From contig CAAGGZ010000151.1 in assembly GCA_900769545.1 (NCBI GenBank), forward strand, positions 1 through 37,136: DNA of 37,136 bases, written 5' to 3'. Within the stretch, counting starts at the first letter, position 1, and every line of letters begins with the position of its first letter. This DNA comes from Clostridia bacterium (GTDB taxonomy: Bacteria; Bacillota; Clostridia; Christensenellales; Borkfalkiaceae). Shown here in pieces: positions 7,151 through 16,193 of this stretch. Under the pieces are notes generated by a model. The model had not been told where the DNA came from, made no database searches, and saw nothing but the letters and a program-made list of their open reading frames with translations. Both the position numbers and the translations under genes were made by a program.

Positions 7151-7179
7151 ATTATAGCACATAATAAACACTTTTGCAA
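7151..7179 (-). promoter_or_regulatory. Sigma-A promoter of upp
   Basis: TTGCAA (7174-7179), 17-nt spacer, TATAAT (7151-7156) on the minus strand. The leader to the start at 7071 is about 75 nt. Confidence 0.8.
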
Positions 7180-7251
7180 TACCTTAAACGAAATTTTTTA
7201 CATTTTCATCGCGTACCTGGTATGCCCATAAGCATTTTTTACAGTAAATAT

Positions 7252-7277
7252 CCCCTCGCGGATTTCTCCGCGAGGGG
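7252..7277 (-). terminator. Hairpin terminator after the giant secreted-protein gene
   Basis: A perfect 11-bp stem CCCCTCGCGGA / TCCGCGAGGGG with a 4-nt loop. The trailing minus-strand bases (ATATTTACTG) are only moderately U-rich, but the position between the stop at 7301 and the upp promoter supports a terminator. Confidence 0.75.
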
Positions 7278-7300
7278 TGTGTTTTAGTTGTTTAGGTTTA

Positions 7301-10300
7301 TTAGGAAACCGTAAACGTCCACTGTGCACCGCTGCCGTCTGCCTGACAGGTTGCCGTCAAGGTGTTCGTCGTTACGTAATAGGAGGAGCCTAAGAAAATC
7401 TTCGTGCCTGCCTCAATTACCAAAACGTCACCACTTGCATAGTTCCATTCAGACAATTCAACAATCTTATTACCGTTACCGTGATAACGCCAAATACCTG
7501 TATATGCCGAGCCATTCACCGTTACGTTACCGATTGCTGCGCCTTGACCGCTCACACCGCCGAACAATTCTTCGCTCAAGAAGATACGAATCGTATAGTT
7601 GATCGCCGAACCGTTCACATAGTCGGAGTAGCTCATAACATTACCAACTTTATTCCAATCCAAGTCGCCAGCTTTCGTAGGATTAAGAATCCAAGACGTA
7701 CCTGCCCAAACACCTACGATGTCTTCAGACCATTCGATTGCATAAGGCGTACCGCCGCCGTTACCGCCGGAGAATACCGTACCTGCTTTAATCGTGAACG
7801 TATCGCCTGCAACCAAGTTTGCAGTATGGAATCTCAACTCGAAGAGGTTATGTTCACCGAATGCCGTTGCGTAGTATACGCCGCCGTCTACCGTAGTCGT
7901 TACGGAACCGTTCCAGCTCAAGCCGTAGTGAACAGCCGTAATGCTCGAGAATTCACTTGCATTCATAACAAAACGGATACCCGTCAAGTCTGCGCCGTAC
8001 TGCGTTTCGTCATAAGGATTGATTTCCGTAATAGCGCTCGAATCCAACTGAATAGACTGCATCGTATTGACAACAACAGCCTTGTTGCTATCCACCACTA
8101 CGGTGTACGTACCGTCAAGGTTATTCGTAGCGTTGGTTATGCCCGTAATCGCATAGCCGCTGTTTGCCGTTACCGTTACAACGTAAGTGCCTTCGTCAAC
8201 CGTCATCGAAGAACCGCTCGTTACCGTCTGACCGTAAATCAAAGCCGTCGATTCGTTCAACGTATACGTTACCGTCCACTGTTTAACCGCGGTAATCGTT
8301 ACCGTCGTGCTATCCGTAGGCGTTACCGTGTAGGTATTATCGCCGTTATCTACTGCGCCTTCTACGCCAACAAATCTGTAACCCGAAGCAACTTCTACCG
8401 AGAACGTAAGCGATTCGCCGCTAACTACATATACTTCCGAGCCGTCGCCGTATGCGCCGCCTTCTACCGTTACGCCTGCGCTTACCGCAAACGTTACCTT
8501 ATACGCCGACGCTGTAGAGATCGTCGAAACAACGATTTCGTTGGTTGCCGCTGCCGTAAACGTATAAACGTTATTATTATTCAATGCCAAAGGCGTGCCG
8601 TTTACCGTTACTTCGGAAACTGCATAACCGCTGTTCGGCGTTACTGTGAAGGTATACGTTTTGCCAATGATTACCTTTTCGTCGCCCGTTACCGTAGCAT
8701 TCGAGCCGTTGTACGTTGCGCTACCATTCAAGTTGCCTGCTTTCCATGCGCCGTCGACATAGGTGTAAACGAGATCGTCTACAATTTCGCAATAACCGCT
8801 GTTCGAAGCTTGGAATGCGATTCTTGTACCTGCTTTTATAGTAAGCACATCACCGTTGCTTGAACCGCCGATACCCGTACCTCTAAGACCAATCAACGAA
8901 TGGTTTGCGGTGTAAGTACCGGAAGCGCCGCCGTACCAATAACTAAATACAGTATTTACCACTGTACCGTCTACTTTCGTAACGTAAGCCTCGCCTTCAA
9001 TAGCAACCGCTCCGTAATACGTATCGTTGATACCCAAAGGAATTTTAATACGAACTTCGTTAGAACCGTCGTTATAAACTTCCTGAATGTTGCTTTGCGA
9101 TACTTCGTTGAGCTTATCTTCAGCATTAAATCCAACAAACCACTCGCCACCGTTAAACGCGCCGAAAATTTCTTCCGTGAAAGTGAGCGAGCCTTGCGTA
9201 GTCCACCAAACCGAACCTGCGGGAATGATAATATAGTCGCCAAGGTTTCTGCCGTATTCGCCGCCACGAACAGCAATAAGGTTGTTTGCCTGACCGTACG
9301 CAAACGAATAGTTAGCCTTTTCCACACCGTTGACAACAGGAATACCCTTAGAGGTATCTACTGCCATATAGCCGTAGAAGCTATTCGTCAAAATACCGCT
9401 TGCCAATGTCAAACGCACCTCGCCATCTGCGTCGGTATTATTGGACATTTTGATTACATCCGCACGCGTAATATTGGTATTATTGGGAATAACCCATTCA
9501 TATTTCAAAGGATTACCGCTGCCGTCCGTTAAGCTTTCGCCAACATAACGCCATTCAAGCGCTTCCGTAAACTCAAGACAGTAAGGCGTAGACGTTTGAC
9601 CGCTGGGGATACCACACCAAAGTCTCGTACCTGCTTCAATAACGAGCGTATCTACGAAAGGAGTAGAGCCGATTGCCGTTTCCGTACCGCCAATGATTTC
9701 CAAAATCATATTGCCGTTACCGTGGTAATACAACTCGGTGTATGCAACGTCGTTTACTTTTACGCTACCGCTTTCTACGTAAAGAGGGCTCGTTACGCCG
9801 CCAAACAATTCACTCGTGAAGTGCATACGCAGCTTATTCACGCCAACTTCGTAGAAATTATAATTTTTCCCTGTGAAATTGTCAGCAGTAGCCGTATAAT
9901 CTGCTTCACCGTTATGGTTCGTAATCCAACATTCGCCGTTATAGTAGAATACGATTTTTTCCGTTGCCGTAAAGTAATCGCTACCGTACCAGAAACGGGT
10001 TCCCGAAATAATCGTAACCGTTTCCCCTGCTTCCGTACCGATATAATTCTTCAATGCGAAAATATGGTTATAAGTAGTAGTACCGTCATTAGTCTCATAA
10101 GACTGACCGTGGTAGATAAACTCCTCGATTTCCGTCACCGTACCGTCCGGAGCCGTTGCATATACTGCATAAGGTTCCGTTTCGGACATATTTTCCGCAG
10201 TGAGGTAGTAAACTTCGTCAAACCAACGGTTGGTCGTACCGCCCGCCGTAAGCGCAGTATTCGAATTGGTTGTGAAACGAACTTCCTGCGTACCAGCCGT

Positions 10301-12082
10301 CTCGTTGTGACCTTTGTTTTCAAACGCATTCGCGCCGAACGTACCCTTTTCTTTCCCGACTACCCAGTCATCGTCAACCAAGTATGCGTACATTGCGTCT
10401 TCGAAGATATAGTAACCGCCGTTCTGTACAATTTTTATACCGGGAACGCCGTACAATTCATCCGCGTCGTGTTCTTCGTAGCCTTCCAACTCAAGAATGG
10501 TGTTTTGACCTTCGTTCCAATAATAGTGACCCTGTGTGATTTCGGTTACCGTCCCCGTCTCATTACACTTTGTATATACGGGATAGGTATATCCATCAGG
10601 CATTGCGCCGTCAAAGATAAACTCGAAATCGCTGTTAACAAGCAAATCGTCATAGAACGTTACACGGATTCTCTTACGAGTTGTATCCGTGGGCTCAATC
10701 CAGCTTTCAATCGACTTAATGTCGGAGTTATAGAGATAGCCGAGGAATATACCGTAATCTTCCTTTCCTTCATTCACCGTATAATCGATGGTGTACTCTT
10801 CCGTCAATTTATACATAATGTTATTTGTGTAGAATACGGAATCGGCTTTAATAATCAATTTATCGCCGGACACAAGCGTACTGCTGTCGAACGCAAATAC
10901 CAAACGCACCTGCGCGCCAAAGTTGCTGTTTTCGCAGTCCGAACCTTTACCTTCCAACAACGTCCATACGCCCTGCAAACCAGTGAACGTACCCGTTCCT
11001 TCGTATTCAATGTTTACCGCTTTCGCGTCAACTGGAACGAATTTAGAAGTACCGTTCACGATTTCGTCTGCCGTATAGAAATCCGTTGCGGGCAACGTTG
11101 CATAAATCTTAGCGCCGCTGTAAAGCGTAGATTCAACCGTGAAATTATTATAATCCGCAACACCCGTCAAAACAAATTCCGCAGAAGTTGCATTCGTCAA
11201 AGTAAGCGTACGGTTTTCGGTCCATTCCATCGCTTTCGTAATATCTACTTCTTCGTTGTTGGTCGTATCGTACCAAGTCGCCTTCTTTTCAATATATTCG
11301 TCTTCCACTATATCGAAAGAAGGTACGCTCTGAGGCACATCTCCCCACAAAACTTCTTCCGTGGTGGGGGTTGTAGCGCCTACGGTATACGAAATCGAAT
11401 ATGTAGGAACGAACGCCTTTAATAAGGGAGCTGCAGTTTCATCCATCTCTGCCGATCCCCAATAGTCGCCGTCTGCAATCGTATCCTTATACGCCTGCTT
11501 TGCAACCTCTACCAAACGTCTTTCCGAAATTTCCGTAGAAACAACGACTGTTTCCGTTCCGTTTTCGTCCACCGTACAAACTACGCCTCTAAACGAGAAC
11601 GTATCCGTATAACGAGCCGCGGGAATATTATACACGTAAGCAACCGATTCCCAGTTGCCGTCGCCGTCCGTATACCAGTATCCGCTGGTATCAATTTTTA
11701 AAACTTTATCCGTTTCTACCGTCAAGTCGCCGCTCAAAAGTCTCGTAGGCAAAACGAGGGTATACGTCTTAAAGCCGTCCGTCATCTTCCAGGAGCCTCT
11801 GTCGTTCTGCGCAGACGTGTCCAACAAAGTCGTGCCGTTATAAGCATAACCCGAACCCATTTCTACGTGGAAGCGGAGCCCTTTTCTATTGGTTTCCAAA
11901 TAAGCGCCGGTATGGTCCTTTTCGAAAACACGTACAGAGGAACCGTTGGTTTTGAACTCTGTTGCAGAAAGCGTTGCCGCATTTGCGTGAACAGGCACCA
12001 ACAAGATACCGCCAACCAGAGCAGCAAGACCCAACACAGCGGCACAAATTAACGTCTTAATTTTCTTAGCCATTGTTTTCAT
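7301..12082 (-). CDS. Giant secreted repeat protein (1593 residues) with an unrecognised repeat domain and InlB-like repeats
   Basis: Exported surface or secreted protein. The signal peptide is KKIKTLICAAVLGLAALVGG followed by ...VHANAA (cleavage near 36). Residues about 40-215 form an N-terminal domain with a GLRF motif, also seen in the 27380-31189 product. About eight beta-rich units of roughly 100-120 residues follow (near 310, 470, 598, 745, 885, 1005, 1360 and 1493). They share the pattern (V/I)R(V/I/L)xF, ELFGG, YHGNGNxIxE, GDxLxIxAGTxxxxG and a final W. Residues about 1116-1341 are three divergent InlB/Listeria-type repeats (e.g. VTPNSGYAVSEVTVNG). No LPXTG, TM or cell-wall-binding tail is visible. 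The start at 12082 has AAGGAG 6 bases upstream; an ATG nine bases later is possible. Downstream of a 52-residue peptide gene (17-base gap). I do not recognise the main repeat; binding to glycans or surfaces is inference. Confidence 0.9.
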   Translation of the reverse strand: MKTMAKKIKTLICAAVLGLAALVGGILLVPVHANAATLSATEFKTNGSSVRVFEKDHTGAYLETNRKGLRFHVEMGSGYAYNGTTLLDTSAQNDRGSWKMTDGFKTYTLVLPTRLLSGDLTVETDKVLKIDTSGYWYTDGDGNWESVAYVYNIPAARYTDTFSFRGVVCTVDENGTETVVVSTEISERRLVEVAKQAYKDTIADGDYWGSAEMDETAAPLLKAFVPTYSISYTVGATTPTTEEVLWGDVPQSVPSFDIVEDEYIEKKATWYDTTNNEEVDITKAMEWTENRTLTLTNATSAEFVLTGVADYNNFTVESTLYSGAKIYATLPATDFYTADEIVNGTSKFVPVDAKAVNIEYEGTGTFTGLQGVWTLLEGKGSDCENSNFGAQVRLVFAFDSSTLVSGDKLIIKADSVFYTNNIMYKLTEEYTIDYTVNEGKEDYGIFLGYLYNSDIKSIESWIEPTDTTRKRIRVTFYDDLLVNSDFEFIFDGAMPDGYTYPVYTKCNETGTVTEITQGHYYWNEGQNTILELEGYEEHDADELYGVPGIKIVQNGGYYIFEDAMYAYLVDDDWVVGKEKGTFGANAFENKGHNETAGTQEVRFTTNSNTALTAGGTTNRWFDEVYYLTAENMSETEPYAVYATAPDGTVTEIEEFIYHGQSYETNDGTTTYNHIFALKNYIGTEAGETVTIISGTRFWYGSDYFTATEKIVFYYNGECWITNHNGEADYTATADNFTGKNYNFYEVGVNKLRMHFTSELFGGVTSPLYVESGSVKVNDVAYTELYYHGNGNMILEIIGGTETAIGSTPFVDTLVIEAGTRLWCGIPSGQTSTPYCLEFTEALEWRYVGESLTDGSGNPLKYEWVIPNNTNITRADVIKMSNNTDADGEVRLTLASGILTNSFYGYMAVDTSKGIPVVNGVEKANYSFAYGQANNLIAVRGGEYGRNLGDYIIIPAGSVWWTTQGSLTFTEEIFGAFNGGEWFVGFNAEDKLNEVSQSNIQEVYNDGSNEVRIKIPLGINDTYYGAVAIEGEAYVTKVDGTVVNTVFSYWYGGASGTYTANHSLIGLRGTGIGGSSNGDVLTIKAGTRIAFQASNSGYCEIVDDLVYTYVDGAWKAGNLNGSATYNGSNATVTGDEKVIIGKTYTFTVTPNSGYAVSEVTVNGTPLALNNNNVYTFTAAATNEIVVSTISTASAYKVTFAVSAGVTVEGGAYGDGSEVYVVSGESLTFSVEVASGYRFVGVEGAVDNGDNTYTVTPTDSTTVTITAVKQWTVTYTLNESTALIYGQTVTSGSSMTVDEGTYVVTVTANSGYAITGITNATNNLDGTYTVVVDSNKAVVVNTMQSIQLDSSAITEINPYDETQYGADLTGIRFVMNASEFSSITAVHYGLSWNGSVTTTVDGGVYYATAFGEHNLFELRFHTANLVAGDTFTIKAGTVFSGGNGGGTPYAIEWSEDIVGVWAGTSWILNPTKAGDLDWNKVGNVMSYSDYVNGSAINYTIRIFLSEELFGGVSGQGAAIGNVTVNGSAYTGIWRYHGNGNKIVELSEWNYASGDVLVIEAGTKIFLGSSYYVTTNTLTATCQADGSGAQWTFTVS

Positions 12083-12099
12083 CTCCTTCTCCTTTTTCA

Positions 12100-12258
12100 T
12101 TAACCCCAATTTTCAGGGTATTCCTCACCAGCATCAGTGCTTGCTGTGATTACGTCTTGCGACGTAAAGCTTGTTACGAGAACGATAGGCGTTTCGTACT
12201 TCGAACACATTGAAACGTCCGCTCTCATAACGGTTTCCAAATAAATCTTCTCGTTCAT
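12100..12258 (-). CDS. Small peptide (52 residues) of the DVITxS type
   Basis: A real small gene by context: strong promoter, AAAGGAG about 8 bases before the ATG at 12258, and a short gap to the giant gene in the same operon. The sequence has MCSKYETPIVLVTSFTSQDV followed by ITAS and an acidic, aromatic tail (DAGEEYPENWG). From memory it resembles short Firmicute peptides with a Y-x-x-P...DVIT-x-S core of unassigned role. It has no signal peptide or transmembrane segment, and one Cys. A modified-peptide precursor, a secreted signal or a chaperone-like partner are possible; none is shown. A GTG 11 codons upstream is rejected because it would lie before the ribosome site. Confidence 0.75.
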   Translation of the reverse strand: MNEKIYLETVMRADVSMCSKYETPIVLVTSFTSQDVITASTDAGEEYPENWG

Positions 12259-12371
12259 AACCTTTTCTCCTTTTTCTTTTTTGTTATTCACTCTATGATT
12301 TATACAAATTTAAATATTCCAGTTAGAGTCTTTCAAGTATATAAAGCCCCTATCTTATAAATATTATATAC

Positions 12372-12400
12372 ATTATATAAGATATATGAAAAAATGTCAA
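12372..12400 (-). promoter_or_regulatory. Sigma-A promoter of the peptide/giant-protein operon
   Basis: Perfect TTGACA (12395-12400), 17-nt spacer, perfect TATAAT (12372-12377) on the minus strand. The leader to the ATG at 12258 is about 107 nt with no strong hairpin. The consensus match suggests strong expression. Confidence 0.88.
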
Positions 12401-12473
12401 GATATTTAAAAAAAAATAACATTTTTTCTTTTTTGTTAATTTATAACGTTTTTTCATTTTCCTTTCAAACATT

Positions 12474-12486
12474 CCCCCCCCCCCCC
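12474..12486. repeat. 13-base poly-C tract (poly-G on the coding strand)
   Basis: Thirteen consecutive C in an otherwise very AT-rich intergenic stretch of 336 bases (12259-12594). That stretch also holds the promoter at 12372-12400 and the terminator at 12546-12581. The tract lies about 75 bases upstream of the -35 box. It may be hypermutable, but assembly or homopolymer error is possible. Confidence 0.9.
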
Positions 12487-12545
12487 ATTTTGTTAAAACA
12501 TAAACAATATAAGCGCAAACGAGGCATACATGTATGAATTGAATA

Positions 12546-12581
12546 TAAAAAAACGACGTAATTTTTTACAAAATACGCCGT
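12546..12581 (-). terminator. Terminator of the VTT-to-GH2 operon
   Basis: Minus strand: ACGGCGTA, a 12-nt AT-rich loop and TACGTCGT (8 bp with one G-U), flanked by A-run and T-run (seven T after the stem). It starts 14 bases after the GH2 stop. Confidence 0.8.
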
Positions 12582-12594
12582 TTTTTACAAAATG

Positions 12595-14955
12595 TTACTT
12601 ATTCACAAAACCCTCAAACGCGTCATAAAAACCCGCTTTCTTCATACAGGCAATATAATCATCAAAATTCCAACCTTTGTCTGCCGAGCATACAAAATGG
12701 TTCTTCCCTTCACCCAAATTACTCTTCCAAGAAATGAGATAGAACGCGCGTTCCTGTTCGGGAATTTTCACCACACGGGAGATTCCGTTTGCGTCTAATT
12801 CCACCTTGCCGCTGTATACCGTTTCGTCCGTCATCAAATTCACAACCGTAAATTCCGCAGAGACGCTCTGTTGTAAGTCGTTGGTTGCAACAAGCTCCAA
12901 TTTACCGTCAACGGGCTCGTCAAACATCATACAGAAAGGCGTTTGCGAGCGTTTGATATAGGAATATGCAAGCTTTTTACAGCCGTACCAATCCACGATT
13001 GCGTCGGAAACCTGAGGCCAACCGTCGATGATATTCCACCAAAGAATACCCGTTTTTCTCCATTTTGCCACGCGGAAATGCTCCACAAAGAATTTCTTCG
13101 CTTCTGCCTGCGAGATTTGACTCTGTTTTGCAAAGCCTTCCAAATCGGGCAATACCATCCCAAACAAACGCTCTACGTGGGTAATCATAAGCCCGTTTCT
13201 GTACGCGTAAGGGTTGCCCTCTACGCACGTTTCCATACCAGCGGAATGCACCAACCAATCGGGATTATCGCAAATCTCGTAAACGGATTTCTTCGGCATA
13301 CTTTCCGCAGGGATAAACTTCTTAATCGATTCAGGCGAAGGCGAGCCGTGGTAACCCATTTCCGAAGCGAAATGGCTGTCTGCGTTTTTATAGAACTCCG
13401 ATTTAAAGAAGTCTCTGGGACCCCAAAGGTGAGATTCCGCAGGGTCTCCTAAGCGGAACGCTTCTTCGTCCAAGTAGGGAGAGCTGGGCAAATACGGGCG
13501 CGTTGCGTCATGGTTACGCAATTCACGCAAGATGACCTCTCTCGTCAATTTGTTGTAATTGGGATTGAGCATAGGAAGCTGCTCGCCTTCCTTACGGCGA
13601 GACTCCCAACCGGGCACGACAAAGCAGTCACACTCGTTATCCCCTGCCCATACCACCAACGCAGGGTGGTTTCTCTTTGCTTTTACGACTTGTTTTACTT
13701 CTTCTTTTACAAGCGCGCAAAGGTGGTCGTCATCGGGATAATGTCCGCAGGCAATGGCAAAGTCCTGCCAAATCATAATACCGTGCTCATCACAGTAATT
13801 GTAGAGCACGTCGCTGGGATACACGTTACCCCCCCAACAACGAATCATATTACAACCCAAATCGTTTACCATTTCAATGTCGCGCAAGGTATAATCGTCG
13901 TGTCTGGACGGGAACGCGTCGCAAGGCACCCAATTCGTACCCGTAACGAAAATTCTTTGATTGTTTACAATAAAGCAGAAATCCCCGTCGTCGCTCGCGC
14001 AAGAAGTACGCTTTAACCAAACAGTACGTAAACCCGTGCGATAGGTGACTTTATCGACTTCCACTCCGTTGTAAAGGAGGCTAATTTCCATATCATACAA
14101 GTTCTGTTCGCCGTAGTTTTTCGGCCACCAGAGCTTGGGATAATGTACAGGACAATCTATTTTTACCGAGCTGTTAAACGGACGGAATTCCTGTTTAAAT
14201 TCACTGTCGCCGCATTTCCCCTTTAAAACGATTCTGTAATCGTGAATGAAGTCGTGCTCCGTTTGGATTTTTAAGGTGGTAATCGTCCAAGCGGTAAGCA
14301 TTCCTTCCCAGAAACTTGCCACATAGGTAAACGGGTCTTCAATGCGCGCTTTGGGTAAATATTCAATGGAAACAGGCTTCCAAAGCCCTGCGGAAACAAG
14401 CCTCGGCATAATGTCCCAACCGTACATAGAGCCGGGCTTTCTAATCATAATGCCGTCGTGGTTGTATTTTAATCCAAAACACATTGCGGGAATATCGTAC
14501 TGACGGGCGTAAATGGTAACGGGAATGATATGTACCAACAGGGAGTGCTTACCTGCCGCAACCTCTCTCAAACTAAAACGGTGCGCATGGAGCATATTTT
14601 CCACAAACCCGATTTCTTCGCCGTCCAAGAAAATTTCCGCAATCGTATCTACGCCTTCAAACAATAAGAACGCGTCGCTGTTTTCCTCGGGCGTATATTC
14701 AAACTCGGTGAAATAGTAAAAGTGCAGATTTTCCAATTTCTGCGTCTTAATACTATTCGTTCCCATATACACGTCGTCGAGTAAACCCTCACGCATAAAA
14801 TCAAGCTCGAAATTCCCGGGAACGCTCGCTTTTATCGTCTTATAACCGCCCTTTACAATCTCCGCAGGGGTTGTCAAAACGATATTTTCTTTGCAAACTT
14901 TTTCATTTTCCAAAAAAGCCATCTGCCAATTTTCAATCAAAATGTTCTTTCTCAT
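12595..14955 (-). CDS. GH2 glycosidase, beta-mannosidase-like
   Basis: A 786-residue glycoside hydrolase family 2 enzyme, likely removing terminal beta-mannose (or a related sugar) from oligosaccharides in the cytoplasm; no signal peptide. A sugar-binding jelly roll (about 1-200) contains PGSMYGWDIMPRLVSAGLWK, the beta-mannosidase-type GWDxxP signature. An Ig-like domain follows (about 200-310), then the TIM barrel. RCWGGNVYPSD (372-382) is typical. VVWAGDNECDCF gives acid/base E441, and SEMGYHG gives probable nucleophile E532. It differs from the classic GNNE/SEFGFQ motifs of the second enzyme in this window, so specificity may differ. Last gene of a five-gene operon, 18 bases after the lipoprotein gene. 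Confidence 0.9.
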   Translation of the reverse strand: MRKNILIENWQMAFLENEKVCKENIVLTTPAEIVKGGYKTIKASVPGNFELDFMREGLLDDVYMGTNSIKTQKLENLHFYYFTEFEYTPEENSDAFLLFEGVDTIAEIFLDGEEIGFVENMLHAHRFSLREVAAGKHSLLVHIIPVTIYARQYDIPAMCFGLKYNHDGIMIRKPGSMYGWDIMPRLVSAGLWKPVSIEYLPKARIEDPFTYVASFWEGMLTAWTITTLKIQTEHDFIHDYRIVLKGKCGDSEFKQEFRPFNSSVKIDCPVHYPKLWWPKNYGEQNLYDMEISLLYNGVEVDKVTYRTGLRTVWLKRTSCASDDGDFCFIVNNQRIFVTGTNWVPCDAFPSRHDDYTLRDIEMVNDLGCNMIRCWGGNVYPSDVLYNYCDEHGIMIWQDFAIACGHYPDDDHLCALVKEEVKQVVKAKRNHPALVVWAGDNECDCFVVPGWESRRKEGEQLPMLNPNYNKLTREVILRELRNHDATRPYLPSSPYLDEEAFRLGDPAESHLWGPRDFFKSEFYKNADSHFASEMGYHGSPSPESIKKFIPAESMPKKSVYEICDNPDWLVHSAGMETCVEGNPYAYRNGLMITHVERLFGMVLPDLEGFAKQSQISQAEAKKFFVEHFRVAKWRKTGILWWNIIDGWPQVSDAIVDWYGCKKLAYSYIKRSQTPFCMMFDEPVDGKLELVATNDLQQSVSAEFTVVNLMTDETVYSGKVELDANGISRVVKIPEQERAFYLISWKSNLGEGKNHFVCSADKGWNFDDYIACMKKAGFYDAFEGFVNK

Positions 14956-14973
14956 AAACTCTCCTCAGGTTAT

Positions 14974-16140
14974 TTATTCATCTACACAACCGTTGCAGGT
15001 ATACAAGCCGCAATAACAACAAGGTTGCATTTGTGTTTCCAGCCAAAGGTCATAACAGTCCTCGCAAAGATATGCGCCGTATGTCTCGTAGTAAGCGCAT
15101 TCTGCTCCGTCGCAATAGCAACAAGCTACCGTTCCCTTTTCTTCCCCTCGCGGTAAATAATCATAAATCGCTTCCACTTGAACCGTAGACAAGCCCTGTT
15201 GATAACCTTTACAGCTTGCATAGAGCTTTTTACCTATATCCGCCTCGGAGGCTTCTCTAAACGTACCGTCTTGGGAAATAATTTTTGACGTAACATATTT
15301 AGACGCCGTATAGCCTTCCAAAACAAAACTCAAATTCCCTTCAGGGAGTTGCACTACAGTGACAGGAATGAAAAATGCTTCTTGCACAACAATATCCACG
15401 AGCGTGAAATATTCCGTCATTACCGTTCCCGGATACGAGTCCTGCATAATAAATTCACCAATATATTGAATTTCAAAAATATCTCCTGCTACAATCCTTT
15501 CAAGTCCATATTCCGTAGGATCAAAAAATACGTTACAGTAATTGAGCAGTACCGTTGCCTGTCCTTCTACGTGCGTGTAATCCATCGTCGCTGTCATCGT
15601 ATACGTAAGGACATCTTCGGTAGGAGCTTTAACAGAGCTATCCTCGGTTCCGTCAACGCTATCTCCTGCGCCGCTGCTAACCTCGGATTCTTTCATTTCC
15701 AAGACTCTCTCTACTTTATCTTCCGCGTCGAAATATACAATAAATCTTGTTCCCGATCTGGATTTAAAGAACAGTCCCTTGGGTCCCGAGGTGAATCCTG
15801 TGGGAAGCCCTACCAGCTCCACAACCGTGAACATATCGTCGCCTTTCTTTATCTTGGAAAAGTCCTCGTTCATGGGCATAACGCTGTCGAAAACGTAAAG
15901 CGTCGCCACTTTCCCTGTTTCATAATCAAGCAACGCAACGTAATTATTTCCTGCATTCGTGAAAAACACGTACGGGCCGTCTCGCAAAAAACCTCTTTGG
16001 TCGTCGGCAATATCCAAAAACGCTTGGTTGTCCATTCCAACGGAAAGCTGTCCGCCAATATCTTCCTCTAATAATTCGCAAGAACTTAAAGCCCCCACTG
16101 TCATAAGCAGGCTCAATATAGTTGCTGTTATTTTTCTCAT
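14974..16140 (-). CDS. Lipoprotein with BamE-like middle and Cys-rich C-terminal tail
   Basis: A 388-residue predicted lipoprotein: MRKITATILSLLMTVGALSS then C21 as lipobox Cys. Residues about 95-150 (KIKKGDDMFTVVELVGLPTG, then strands) look like a BamE/BLIP-type alpha-beta fold. An acidic Ser-rich linker follows (about 150-175), then a beta domain (about 178-300). The last 50 residues hold CCYCDGAEC, CEDC and CCYCGLYTCNGC: 11 cysteines arranged like two small zinc knuckles. A Cys cluster on an extracytoplasmic protein is unusual. The start at 16140 is fixed by AAGGAGG 7 bases upstream. It lies 53 bases after the acetyltransferase gene and 18 before GH2. Function not recognised; metal or disulfide chemistry is inference. 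Confidence 0.85.
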   Translation of the reverse strand: MRKITATILSLLMTVGALSSCELLEEDIGGQLSVGMDNQAFLDIADDQRGFLRDGPYVFFTNAGNNYVALLDYETGKVATLYVFDSVMPMNEDFSKIKKGDDMFTVVELVGLPTGFTSGPKGLFFKSRSGTRFIVYFDAEDKVERVLEMKESEVSSGAGDSVDGTEDSSVKAPTEDVLTYTMTATMDYTHVEGQATVLLNYCNVFFDPTEYGLERIVAGDIFEIQYIGEFIMQDSYPGTVMTEYFTLVDIVVQEAFFIPVTVVQLPEGNLSFVLEGYTASKYVTSKIISQDGTFREASEADIGKKLYASCKGYQQGLSTVQVEAIYDYLPRGEEKGTVACCYCDGAECAYYETYGAYLCEDCYDLWLETQMQPCCYCGLYTCNGCVDE

Positions 16141-16193
16141 AACCGTACCTCCTTGATACATATATACGAATATCTTTTTGACTGAGCCTTATT

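Noticed and set aside
7481..11422. Several long plus-strand frames (up to about 600 codons) opposite the giant secreted gene
   Set aside because: They are Arg/Val/Asn-rich shadows of a Thr/Tyr/Gly-rich coding strand. Promoter, ribosome site and signal peptide all belong to the minus-strand gene.
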